From the NCBI GenBank assembly GCA_964019055.1, contig OZ025224.1, positions 8,078,694 to 8,142,693 of the forward strand: a stretch of 64,000 nt of DNA, read 5' to 3'. Position 1 is the stretch's first letter, and every line of letters starts with the position of its first letter. Below, one piece after another: positions 14,852-23,100 of the stretch. The stretch comes from Anthopleura xanthogrammica. Its lineage: Eukaryota; Cnidaria; Anthozoa; Actiniaria; Actiniidae. The translations under genes and the position numbers were made by a program. The notes below the pieces were generated by a model that saw only the letters and a list, made by a program, of their open reading frames with translations, did not search any database and was not told the DNA's origin.

Positions 14852-16946
14852 TTGATTGCTTGCTTGCTTGCTTTCATCCTTGATGTATGTTTGATGAACA
14901 AAATTGATGTTTTTTTCATAGTTCTTCTTGGAGTGGAAGTCAAAATTCGATGAGAGAATAGAACAAAAACAGAAAGAACAGGTATTTAAGTTTATTTGAA
15001 AATTCACATCATTACTAGGATTTTCCACAAGGAAGGTCCCTACCAACTTATCTCCACAAACCATCCTCCCTCCCCTCCCCCACCTCCCCTCTCCTCCCCT
15101 CCCATCCCCTCCCCTCCCCCAAAACATAAGTATTTTACAAATGTACTGCAGGTTAGTTCACAGGCACCCTAGAATACCCTGAATATGCCCTTGCATTGAC
15201 TTCAGGATAAAAGATGTGATATAATCACCATTTTCAGTTATTTTGTTGTCAGGTCCTGAAAAACCTTTTTATTAAACATCTTTTTTTCTTACAGGAATTA
15301 GGGGATATTGCTTTGGACCATTACAATCATCGCTTAAGGTACATGTTGACCAGAACGTTAATGCTCTTATTTCAGGGCTGTAGCCACCATTTGGAAAGTG
15401 GTCTGGTTTAAAAAAAATAGTCTGGTTTTCTTGTGTAATAAATATTTTTTACAAGTGGGAAAAGTGGTCCAGTTTTGACCAGACGAACCATACTACTGTC
15501 AGCTACATGCACTTTCTAACGAGTTTTATTATAAGCTCCTTTGTGCCTACGTGAATAAATAAACTCACTTACTTACTTACTACAGCCCTGTTTTACGACT
15601 ATGGTGACAGTGGTGGGGCGGCACTGCTATCCTATGCAGGTTTCTGCTTATCACTGTATTTATTCTGATGATTTTTATTGTCTTTTTAAATAGCAAACTT
15701 TGCTTTCGGTCCTGGTATTATGATGTCCTTGTGGAGAAACATCTCGAGATGAAACAACAAAAACTAGTACAAAAGCATTTTTATTTATGGAAGAAGAAAC
15801 AGAAGTTGAAAACCATTGCAAGTGAACTGGTAAGATTCTCGAATAAAGTCATATGACTATGAAAAACTTATGTTACAGACAACGCCCTTGCCATGACTGT
15901 GTCAGTGCTGTGCTATGTATGAAAACATCCAAAATTCTAGGCATTGTCTAGGCCAGGCCATAACTGTGCCATGTGCATGACTTTTCACACTCATACATCA
16001 CAAAACAGAGGAAAAAATAAATAAATAAATTGTGATCAAAAGTGGTATTTATTGATTTAGAACAGCTGTGAGAATTTTTCAGTAAATTTTTAGCAAAATT
16101 TTGGCCTTGGTTGTTATTAAATGATAAACGACTTGAACCAAATTCTTAGTATTCATGTGACAAGGCGAGGAAGAAGAAAGCCTTGTTAACCACAATGCAC
16201 TATGATTGGTAAAACAATCTGTAATGTCTATGGACTTGTCTAACTTTTTGTTCATTTGTAAAGGGTGACCGACAACTGTATTCCAAGTACTGGGGAAAAT
16301 GGAGAAACCAACTGGTTCGCAAACGAGTCTCAGAGCTTATGATGAAACATGAAGAAAAGAAACTTCTGTCAGAGGTACTGGAGTCAAATCTTGTACAGTA
16401 ACACGTGTGATTATCAGTATAATCTGATCAACCTCTGGGCTGAACTTAGTCAGGGCACGGCTAACTCACAGAGCAAACCCTGAAACAACCTCTTGGCTGA
16501 TCTAAATCAGGGCACAGCTAACTCACAGATCGAACCCTGAAACAACCTCTGGGATGATCTTAGTCAGGGCAGGGCTAACTCACTGACTGAACCCTAAAAC
16601 AACCTCTGGGCTGATCTAAGTCAGGGCATGGCTAACTCAATGCTGATCACACCCTGAAACAACTCACAGATTGTACGGTCCTAAAACAACCTCTGTGCTG
16701 ATCTAAGTGAGGACTTTGCTACTCCAGAGATCGAATTGGAATACATTGCAGTTATGAGTAATTTTTATTCTGACATCAATTTGTTCCTAGAAATCTAAAT
16801 TAACATATATTAACAACATTGTTTTCAAGGTTTTTGGTGCATGGTACAAGCTTACGATGATAAGACGAAGACTTCTGAAAGAATGGAACATCGCAGTGAC
16901 TGAGAAATGGTTCAGAAAGTGGATGCAGAAGTACAACGATTCTTGA
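13..16946 (+). CDS. SFI1: SFI1-like centrin-binding repeat protein, 5'-partial
   Basis: Scaffold protein of centrosomes/centrioles; SFI1 family members form a long helix that binds centrins. Exons: 13-117, 555-643, 757-893, 1411-1586, 2076-2355, 2871-3164, 4068-4331, 4980-5123, 5635-5692, 5853-5997, 6299-6449, 6835-6892, 7626-7770, 8227-8317, 8908-9078, 9323-9364, 9484-9523, 10185-10329, 10627-10717, 11388-11570, 11873-11932, 12420-12477, 13322-13466, 14180-14270, 14504-14686, 14922-14981, 15295-15338, 15694-15829, 16264-16374, 16830-16946 (TGA). All joins keep frame with GT-AG sites, giving about 1270 residues. The translation repeats a helical motif with an aromatic then Trp ([29 protein letters not shown]) every 25-35 residues. 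Exons 2076-3164 encode a Ser/Pro/Asp-rich linker that interrupts the repeats. The N-terminus lies left of the window. Another Sfi1-domain protein is possible. Confidence 0.82.
1660..2000. repeat. Long pyrimidine-rich tract (SFI1-like intron)
   Basis: About 340 bp almost free of A and G on the plus strand, with loose repeats of TTCTCCTCTCT, TTCCATC and CTTCCCCTTGTGCCATTCC (three times). Apparent coding frames on both strands follow from composition. Confidence 0.7.
2421..2700 (+). mobile_element. tRNA-derived SINE, type 1
   Basis: A tRNA-like head (GGTGTAGCAGTATTGCAC ... B box GGTTCGATTCC) is followed by a body with GTGAGTAGAGTTTG, TCTCCCTTGATTC, CCTCTCTCCGCAAA and a tail with GAGTTAGCCGTGCC and CAGAGGTTGTTTCA. 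The same body occurs at 10908, 11165, 12560 and 30858. Lies in an SFI1-like intron. Confidence 0.65.
3184..3491. mobile_element. MITE family B copy, interrupted by a nested element
   Basis: Ends TAGACTCCTTTCACGTGACG and CGACGTGCTGCAAGGGGTCTA. Internal AGGACAAAACAAAAGAATTT matches other family B copies. Interrupted at 3257-3430. SFI1-like intron. Confidence 0.7.
3257..3430. mobile_element. MITE nested inside family B copy
   Basis: Near-perfect inverted repeats: TAGACCATTTTCGAGATGCG at the left and its complement CGCATCTCGAAAATGGTCTA at the right, with further paired TATCGCAGGCGCA and GGCATTTTCGGGCA. The uninterrupted host copy at 31743 reads GAGAATTGGAA across the insertion point. Confidence 0.75.
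3640..3872. repeat. (ATCC)n tetranucleotide array
   Basis: About 58 near-perfect copies in an SFI1-like intron. Frames read through it (His-Pro-Ser-Ile or Met-Asp-Gly-Trp) are artefacts of the repeat. Confidence 0.95.
4549..4880. repeat. 75-bp minisatellite, about 4.3 units
   Basis: Units start TTATACCTCTATTAAGCGAC at about 4550, 4626, 4701, 4776 and 4849 (last one partial). Each unit also holds TCTATTTAGCGACCAG and AGAGGGTTTTTACAG. SFI1-like intron. Confidence 0.85.
6001..6220. repeat. (AAAGC)n pentanucleotide array
   Basis: About 43 nearly perfect copies, starting only a few bases after the donor at 5998 of the SFI1-like exon 5853-5997. Confidence 0.95.
6486..6777. mobile_element. MITE family B copy with an F-type element inside
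   Basis: Begins TAGACCCCTTTTATGTAACG and ends CGTGCTTCGAGGTCTA. Holds the family B core GGACAAAACAAAAGAATTT. From about 6570 to 6735 lies a second foldback with TACTACTACCA and TGGTAGTGGTAGTA arms. Confidence 0.6.
6987..7149. mobile_element. MITE family A copy (SFI1-like intron)
   Basis: Inverted arms TAGGGCGTATTGTTTTCCCA and TGGGAAAACATTACGCCCA, and inner TTAGACCACGTG / CATGGTCTGAA. The same design recurs at 18300, 23785, 27104, 41675 and 48567. Confidence 0.65.
7195..7435. repeat. 73-bp minisatellite, about 3.3 units
   Basis: Unit contains CATGCGCAGTGAATGAGTAC, AAGCACGTGATCTTAACG and TGACGTCGCAAGTGGG. The first three units are almost identical; the last diverges. Confidence 0.85.
7895..8140 (-). 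mobile_element. tRNA-derived SINE, type 3, minus strand
   Basis: On the minus strand: AGCTGGCGTAGCATCAGTTG, B box GGTTCGAATCTC, then GTCTGTTTCGACTTC and a body with GCTTTGAATATTC and GGCCTTCATTGATAG. The same arrangement recurs at 61510-61745 (minus) and 26565-26815 (plus). Confidence 0.6.
8338..8855. repeat. 90-92-bp minisatellite, first array
   Basis: Almost six units in the SFI1-like intron 8318-8907: CTTACAGCACGTACACGG, TACGACATGCCATAACATTG, AATGGCTTCCCATAAGAATG, GTATGAGTGAGAAACATACG. The same unit forms 13483-14063. Confidence 0.9.
9141..9220. mobile_element. MITE family B, half element
   Basis: TAGACCCCTTACAGCACGTG and GCTCAATTTGGAGGACAAAAC, then ATTTCAATTCTCAGGAG; the other end is missing. 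Confidence 0.5.
9743..10130. mobile_element. MITE family E copy interrupted by an F-type element
   Basis: GGGTTTCA, then the insertion, then ATCAGCTGATAAAATTCTTT, the shared CACTGACCACCATGTGCTGT and AGGAAATGACGTC. The uninterrupted relative at 60529 reads GGGTTTCAATCAGCTGAT. Confidence 0.6.
9751..9939. mobile_element. F-type MITE nested in family E copy
   Basis: Starts ATAGACTCCTAAACTCATGA, ends TCATGCTTGAGGCGTAT. Inner arms ACGTTTTATACCTA / TAGGTATAAAACGT, and TACCACAATCCTTTTCAAAA / GAAAGGGATTCTGGAAGTG. Confidence 0.6.
10363..10555. repeat. Degenerate CTCGTC/CTCGCC tract
   Basis: C-rich 6-bp periodicity (CCCTCGTCCTCGCC, CCACCCTCGTCC, CCCTTGTCC) in an SFI1-like intron. Confidence 0.85.
10908..11110 (+). 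mobile_element. tRNA-derived SINE, type 1
   Basis: Head GTGGCGTAGCGCTGAGAGCG with B box GAGTTCCAGTCCC, then body GTGAGTAGAGTTGC, TCTCCTGTGCTTCGAGGG, TTTTCCTCCCTCCG and AACTTCTAAATTCTAATTCG. SFI1-like intron. Confidence 0.65.
11165..11310 (+). mobile_element. SINE type 1 body, head missing
   Basis: A second body copy (GTGAGTAGAGTTCC, CCTGTGCTTCGCGGG, TTTTCCTCCCTCCG, CTAAATTCTAATTCGATC) directly after the SINE at 10908, without a tRNA-like head. It could be a truncated copy or an internal duplication. Confidence 0.5.
11975..12190 (+). mobile_element. tRNA-derived SINE, type 2
   Basis: Head CCACCCAGTTGGCTCAGTTG with a clear A box, B box GGTTCGAGTCCC, then a body unlike type 1 (GGGGTTAATCATCTCGG, CTAGGGGCAGACTAACC). 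The head looks like a full tRNA arm set, but no CCA-competent acceptor stem is apparent, so it is a SINE rather than a tRNA gene. Confidence 0.5.
12560..12800 (+). mobile_element. Degraded SINE type 1
   Basis: Head-like GGATGTTGTGCGCTGC, then AAGTAGAGTTGG, GTTCTCTCGATCTCCGGG and TTTTCCTCCCTCTGCAAAAA match the type 1 body. The B box is poorly kept. Confidence 0.4.
12917..13037. mobile_element. Foldback element with GAAGATAAAATTCGTATCTC arms
   Basis: ATTACATGGGCGC...GGAGATACGAATTTTATCTT pairs with AGATAAAATTCGTATCTCC...GCGCCCATGTAATATT around a loop with CACGAGTGAGCGCAGC. SFI1-like intron. Confidence 0.65.
13075..13215. repeat. Dispersed hairpin repeat H, copy 1
   Basis: TTTTTCGAGCTTTTTTCTGC, TATTTTCACATGTGAAAATA, then ATGTTATCTTCACATG and GAAATATAGGTATTTCATTG. 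Near-identical to 55745-55885. Central palindromes on CACATGTG. Confidence 0.6.
13483..14063. repeat. 92-bp minisatellite, second array of the same unit
   Basis: Just over six units in the intron 13467-14179. Adjacent units alternate between two subtypes (CCCATTAGAATGGTTATTG and CCTATAAGAATGTTTATCG), so a two-unit (184-bp) block has been copied. Confidence 0.9.
14755..14873. repeat. (TTGC)n tetranucleotide array
   Basis: About 28 copies in the intron after SFI1-like exon 14504-14686. Confidence 0.92.
16428..16735 (-). repeat. Tandem array of SINE-tail units
   Basis: About five diverged units of 60-65 bp in the last intron of the SFI1-like gene, with the core CAACCTCTGGGCTGATC-TAGTCAGGGCA and GGCTAACTCACAGA. 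The reverse complement is the 3' tail of the type 1 SINEs at 2421 and 30858, so the array probably grew from a SINE end. Confidence 0.65.
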
Positions 16947-16984
16947 AATGTCCTTTCTCCAATTCGCCATACTGCTTATTACGT

Positions 16985-17130
16985 CTTGATACCACTACTA
17001 CCATAATCTTCTTCAAATTCTTTTTCCTATTCAAATGTTTGAACTCCTTTTTGTTTTGAGATAATGGTGTTTATTAGGCCAACAAAACAAGCTATGAAAA
17101 GGATTCTGGTAGTAGTGGTATCAGGCCTAT
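16985..17130. mobile_element. F-type MITE 3' of the SFI1-like gene
   Basis: Arms TGATACCACTACTACCATAA and GGTAGTAGTGGTATCA; inner TTCCTATTCAAATGTTTGAA is shared with the elements at 6570 and 9751. Confidence 0.6.
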
Positions 17131-17918
17131 CTTCTATCTTCTTTGGCTCTGACAAACTTTGAAATACTAAGGTATATATAGCATTTTTTTATGAAGTATT
17201 GTTGGATGTTGTGGTAGAGACCTGTAATAATTTTCAATGATTTTTGATCAGATATGATTTAAACTGTAGATTTACATTAAGATCAGATTAGAATTTTCAA
17301 ATGACAGAATTAACATATTTTGTATTCTACACTGTATCACTACCACAAGAGTGGGTTCAAAGTATTTTTAGCCATTTTTTACTTTGTAAATCAATGTTTT
17401 TTTATCAAAGTATACCATCCATTGTACATTAAGAAATTATTGAAGATTAAATATGTGTTTGTTTTAAATAAGTTTGAACACTTCTCTCTCAAAACACTCA
17501 ATCCATGCACATATGCACTGATTGCCTTTGAGGCCAGTGGCTAAGAAAATGCAGAGAACTACCATATAAGACATCAGGTCTTTTGCTTAACACCTTGAGG
17601 CTGATGACGTGTTAAGTTTGGTCTACATACTTCTACTAGTTTAAGGGAAAACAGCACTGGACCTCAAAGGCAGTTAAATAGATTCGACACTGCAAAAATT
17701 AAATGTTGTTGTCTGAACTGGAATTAACAGCCTTGGGCACTGGTCATGTGACTCTACAACCAACCCCCCTCCCCCTATACCAAGCAGTTGTCTAAAAAAA
17801 TCAATCCCAAAAATATATGACTGTGGAAAACCCACAGCACAACATGCTGAACCATGACCTTCATTGATGGTACTGTGTTGGAGCATTTTCATTAGCTGAG
17901 TGCCAATCTCCTGGGCCA

Positions 17919-18085
17919 TACACCGAATTGAAGTATGGCGACCAATTTGAATAACTATTGTTCTCAACTGACTAGCCTTGTGTTCACGTGGAAACATAAA
18001 AGTATTTTTACACGTATGAGAAGCTAGTCAGTCCAGAACAATAGTTATTCAAATTGGTCACCATATTTCAATTGGGTGTATAATT
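17919..18085. mobile_element. Foldback element
   Basis: GACCAATTTGAATAACTATT on the left against AATAGTTATTCAAATTGGTC on the right, with outer ATACACCGAATTGAA / TTCAATTGGGTGTAT; loop about 40 bp. Confidence 0.65.
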
Positions 18086-18125
18086 GGTTCAAAAGATGTT
18101 GTCATAGTAACCATAAAATGACAGT

Positions 18126-18284
18126 GTCATAAGCCTTTTCTGTGTTTGATAAACAAGATGCATTGTGGTCTAGCTTTGGTACAAACAACACCATATAAGA
18201 CATAGTGTACAAAAGAGGTTTGTACCGGAACTAGATCACAATGCACTAATACTGTTTGCTATCTCAGACAATGGTCTATGACAC
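18126..18284. mobile_element. Foldback element
   Basis: GTGTCATAAGCC...GCATTGTGGTCTAGCTTTGG pairs with GGAACTAGATCACAATGC...GGTCTATGACACC. Confidence 0.6.
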
Positions 18285-18299
18285 CAAGCTTTTTCCCAG

Positions 18300-18486
18300 T
18301 TATTCCAAATCTGCTCCAACTTGAGGGCAATGTCAGTTCCTCTTTCAGATCACATGTCATTCCCTCGAGAATAAGATTCTTTGTTTGAGATGTGTCTTTT
18401 TGTGAGTAACTGTTAAACAAAGATATGATACTCAAGGGAATGACATGGTCTGAAATACGAAAACATGCCTGAGGTATAGAGGTCCA
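18300..18486. mobile_element. Degraded MITE family A copy
   Basis: CAGATCACATGTCATTCCC and GGGAATGACATGGTCTGAAA arms with central AAGATTCTTTGTTTGAG; right end GAGGTATAGAGGTCCA. The left end is hard to place. Confidence 0.5.
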
Positions 18487-18953
18487 TTCTACAAGACACC
18501 CTCTATTAAGTGGCCAGGTAAGTTTCTGTAAGTGCGCACTTCATAGAGGCACCACTGTATAAAAATAGTAAAGGTGGTAGAACATAAGTCCAAAATGGTG
18601 CACTGGCTGAGTGAGTTACATGAAAACGAGGCATCCAAGGCCAAATTTACAAATCTACAGTGTTTTCTTATAATTTGATGCCACAATATAGTTGTGTTCC
18701 TGAAGGTAAGAAGGAAAGAAAACCGAAAAAGTGTATACTTTGCATAGAAACCACATTGTTTCTTTGCATTTGCCCCTGGATGCCTCATTTCCAATAATGT
18801 GCGCCCTTTTGGACTTAGGTGTATGGCATGCAATATTACAGGCAATGCTGCTGCAGTAGGCCGATGCGCTTTTACTTCAGCAATATCACAACATTGATTG
18901 CCTGCAACAATGCACGCAATGTTGCACCATGTGTCCGTAGCTTTAAAAATAAT

Positions 18954-19565
18954 TTATTTTTCTATGGTAGATAGAAAAGCCAACAATCCAGTCCTTTTGT
19001 TCTCATCTTTAGTTTCAGTTTCAGGCCTCCACGTTCCACCCAGTAGTTTTTGTTTATTAATACGCACTTTGTTCCTCCATTTCCTCTTTGCTGATGCTGA
19101 CAGCGAGCTATAGTTCTCTGGAAATTCTGTTTGAAGTCCAGAAACAGGAGTAGTTGGTGTCCCTACTGTCTTCTTCTCTTTCTTCTCTTTCTGGCGAACT
19201 GTTCTCTCACTTCCTTCGTAAACAGTAGTCTTGTTACATACTAAACACAAAATAATTATAGTGCTTTTCTTTTTCCGTCGTGATGAGCAATTCTCTGAAT
19301 TATTCCGACATTTTTTCGCGTCTTTTTCCTTGTTCTTTGATGAAATTTTCTTAGCAATTCTTGTCCTTGAGTTCAAACCATCGAACAAACTTCCACAATA
19401 TTGACAGATTTTTTGCAAATAGGACAAACTCTTGTCGTCTCTTTGTAGCTGTTGATATTTAGAAAAATAATACCTTGATAATTCAGGCGCTATTTTAGCG
19501 TATTTGAGTCCTATGGCCCATAAAAACTGCGAACGGCTATTTTCGTCTGATATTTTGGACGCCAT
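18954..19565 (-). CDS. C18orf21: C18orf21/UPF0711-like protein (single exon, 203 aa)
   Basis: An intronless 203-codon frame. The N-terminal third reads QFLWAIGLKYAKIAPELSRY, then two Cys pairs, CQYCG near residue 55 and CLVCN near residue 107, fit a zinc-ribbon-like fold. This layout (an N-terminal LLWA-type helix, CPYC, CxxCN followed by a short basic stretch, then a TPTTP segment and a low-complexity tail) matches what I know of the vertebrate C18orf21/UPF0711 family, which is related to the Rpr2/Rpp21 RNase P/MRP subunit family. Function is unproven; an RNA-processing role is inference. It is divergent from GMPS (starts 555 bp apart) and convergent with the SFI1-like gene. The start ATG sits in an AAGATGGCG context. 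An AATAAA on the minus strand overlaps the stop codon. The family call is from memory of the motif order, not a search. Confidence 0.65.
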   Translation of the reverse strand: MASKISDENSRSQFLWAIGLKYAKIAPELSRYYFSKYQQLQRDDKSLSYLQKICQYCGSLFDGLNSRTRIAKKISSKNKEKDAKKCRNNSENCSSRRKKKSTIIILCLVCNKTTVYEGSERTVRQKEKKEKKTVGTPTTPVSGLQTEFPENYSSLSASAKRKWRNKVRINKQKLLGGTWRPETETKDENKRTGLLAFLSTIEK

Positions 19566-20120
19566 CTTGTGGAATGTTCGTAAAAAATGTCCGTGAAAAA
19601 TTCGGCATCGTCTCGTTTCCTAGAATTTATGGTCGTGTTTCACTCGTCAAAATCCGAAGAAAGAGTGAATAATTTATTTGCTAGATATATATGAAATTGT
19701 AGGGATAAAATGGCTAAAAACCTCCTAATAAGCCAACAAGAATATAAAGATTCTATTTAAATAGACCTGAAAAACTCTGTGAAAAAGTCGGTGTCCTAAA
19801 ATTTACCGTCGTGTTTTGGTCGTCACCTGGCGAACGAAAGCCGAACGTTCTTATTCGTATTTATAGCAATAAAACTTTAAAGATTTATAGAACCAAATTA
19901 ATTGTTTATAATTATCAGTCAAGATGTCCCTAATAAATTAAATAGAGTCATTTGGGACTAAAATGCAGCTTGATGTTAGCTGGATATTGGGAAACAAAAG
20001 GAAGCCGACGATACGCCGACGGCTAGCCGAGTGTCGGAAAGTAGAAATTTCCAGCGGTTATGCTCACTAGGCATGCGTATTGGGTATTAATTTTGGACAA
20101 GTAAATCGGCGGGAAGGAAG
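19566..20120. promoter_or_regulatory. Bidirectional promoter between C18orf21-like and GMPS genes
   Basis: The 555 bp separating the two divergent start codons. A YY1-type AAGATGGCGGC lies across the GMPS start (20118-20128), and AAGATGGCGTC lies across the opposite start (about 19558-19568, minus strand). I see no TATA box at a sensible distance for either gene. A diverged direct repeat occurs inside: about 19595-19645 and 19780-19825 share GAAAAA-TCGG, CCTA-AATTTA and GTCGTGTTT blocks about 185 bp apart. Promoter function is inferred from position. Confidence 0.55.
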
Positions 20121-23100
20121 ATGGCGGCGAACCTGAGCAAAGCTAATGTTATGGGTTCGTGTATTAATGGCCATCTAAACAAGAACGACACAGCGATGTC
20201 GGATTCAGGCTCAAACCCAGATAAAGTGGTCATTCTAGATGCCGGAGCACAGTATGGGAAGGTATGTCGTCTTTCTCTTCGTTTCTAAAACACCTTTATC
20301 TTCAAGCCTACCGGCTAACTACAAACACTCGTCTATCAAAAATATAAGCTTAAAATATTTTCCTGTTTTTCTTAGCGCCTTATTTACTTGCTTGATTACC
20401 TGCTAAATCTGTGATATCTTAACTCAGTTACCCGCTCTTTCAACTGGCTATAAAAGAAATCGTTTTATAAATTTTTAGTAAGATAACTTTCGCATCTAGA
20501 AGATACTGAAAAATAGCTTTAAATTAAAATAACAAAATTAAATCATGTTAAGTTATGGCATAAGTGTTTCTAAATGTTGTCCAATGTAATGCATAACTTA
20601 TAGTTTTTTACCTTTTTCTTTCAATTGTTTTTTAGTGAAAGGATCTCTCACTGTTTGATCACTAATTTACGTAATAACAAATACATTTTCCCCGTATTTC
20701 TGAAGAATTTAACTTCCACGTGCTTGTGCACTGAACAAACAAAAAAATGGCGAAAAAAATACATTTATGAGTCCCGTTGTGAGTTTAGATATTTAGTACG
20801 TTAATATTTTGATGTGCTGCATGTATTTATTCGTATTTTAAGCTAAGATTATGCACTAATTAAGGCAATACATATAGCTCAATACAGTCATTTGCATCTA
20901 AGCGTGAACACTAGACAGCAAAACATGTTCTAACAGGAGCCTGAAACTTGTATGTTTGGCACCTGGCTAAAGGGTTGGCGTTTGGCAGACTCGTTTGACA
21001 GTCTCCTTCAAAGTCTACAAACATTAACTTAATAGCTACCAAACATACAAGTTTCAGGCTCCACTTAGAACATGTTTTGCTGCCTGGTGTTCACGCTTTG
21101 ATGCAAACGGCTGTAAGACTAGTAATTTAAATAGCAAATGGTAAATTTACATCACAATGCTAAGATTCAGTTGAAAGGGCAGTCTGTGCTTTATCTAATT
21201 AACTTGAAAGACAACCTCCTTTTGTTTTGTTTTTATTTCTTAATTTTTTAAAATTTAAATCCCTACCAAAGGATGATAATCTCAGCCAAAGGAGATCAAA
21301 TGCTCCTACTCTGGACGACATAATGTTACTGGTCATATTTCTTTTTAGAAGTCTGGGCTTTGAGGGTCTAAAGTTCTCTTCTAAAAGAAGAAAAAAAAGC
21401 AAATATAGATTAGATATCCTAATTACAAACACAGTCCTTCAAACACTGGATATTTGATACATGTACACTTTCATCAAAGTCCACTACCCTCTGAATGTCT
21501 ATGCAGGACTGTTACATCTTGCAACACTATTGCTTGCTCACTGCATTCAGTTCATCATGCTACAAATGTAGAAAAATTATGATTTCTAAGAGTCATGGGT
21601 TCTCATCAAATTACATATCTTTTGCCCAAGGACCAACTCTCACACCAAAGTCGCGCATAAACAATTTTTATGCACGGACGATTTCGAGTGTGTGAGTTAG
21701 TATGTGCGCAAATTGATGTATAGACCCCTTGCATGTGACGTCAAAGCAGTTCAATTTGGAGGACAAAACAAATTGTCCTCCAAATTGAGCTGCATTCTGA
21801 CGTCCTTGCAAGGGGTCTATGCCTTCTCATTATTTACTGATAGAACATTTTATGGGTTATTCTTCAAAGGTTATTGATCGCAGAGTAAGAGAGTTGTCCA
21901 TAGAATCAGAAATGTTGCCACTGGATACATCTATATTTACTATACAAGAAAAAGGTTACAAGTAAGTTTCGATATAACTTTATTTATAATAATTCAATCT
22001 GTGAGTGAGCCATGTCCTGACTTAGATCATGCCATGTGTTATTGATGTAAAAGTATTAATATTATTTTTTTCATTCTAATTTCATTGAATTTTTTTCCAG
22101 AGCAATAATAATATCAGGCGGCCCAGGTAGTGTTTATGCAGAAGATGCTCCAAAATATGACCCAGCTATTTTCACTCTTGGGATCCCTGTGTTAGGAATT
22201 TGCTATGGACTTCAGGTACTGTGCAATAAGCCAATAAAACATTGATTAAACAGTTGAGCTCGTGGACCAGCGATATCCTAAATGAGCATACTTTAAAGTG
22301 AGGCTATCAAGTTGAGGTAACAATTAATTTCAAGAAAAACTTTGTAAGAGTTTGTTTCATAGGATCATTTGCAGCATATGTTCAGAGGTCCGTATATTTT
22401 ACATAGTTTTTCTTGAAATTTTGAAATTGCCTTAACATAGAAAAAAAGTGTAAACTTCACAGGCAAATTAACTATATATTTTATAGCGGCTGCCAGAGGT
22501 GCCTATTCATGCTTTCAGTTCGACCCTGTTGAGCTGTGCTACTGATGTACTTTGCGGTGGTGATTAGCGATGACAAGTTTGCTTTTTTTCTTCTTTTTTT
22601 TTTTACTATATTGTGTTTTTTTGTTCTAGATATTGAACAAAGAGTTCGGAGGAACAGTCATAAAGAAAGATGAGAGAGAAGATGGCGTATTCAAGATTAA
22701 TGTTAAACCATCGTGTGCACTCTTCAAGGGACTTGATGCAGACCAAGAGGTTCTGCTTACACATGGAGACTCAATTGACAAAGTAGCCAATGGTTTTAAA
22801 GTAACTGCTAAATCTGGAAACATTATTGCTGGTTAGTATCCAGCTATTTCAAAACAGATTGTCAGAGCCAAAGTTAATAGGCAATAAGGGATAGGAGATA
22901 GGGCATGAACATTCCAAGATTCAAGAACAACTGGAATGACTTGTGTTTTTAATTATTGTTCTCTTCCACAACACAGAGGTTGGTTTTGAGCTTTACACCA
23001 ATCCAGTGTTGTTTGTAGTCGACAAAACCATTTTAAAGTCCTTGAATATTCTTGTTAAGGAGGTTGTTTTTGAGATACACTTATCCATTGTTTTTTGTAG

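Larger units (their letters stand above)
16947..18953. other. Intergenic region between convergent SFI1-like and C18orf21-like genes
   Basis: No further coding exon seen. Holds 3' flanks of both genes, an F-type MITE (16985-17130), two foldback elements (17919-18085 and 18126-18284) and a degraded TAGACC-type MITE (about 18300-18486). The short frame at 17320-17544 shows no family features. Confidence 0.6.
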
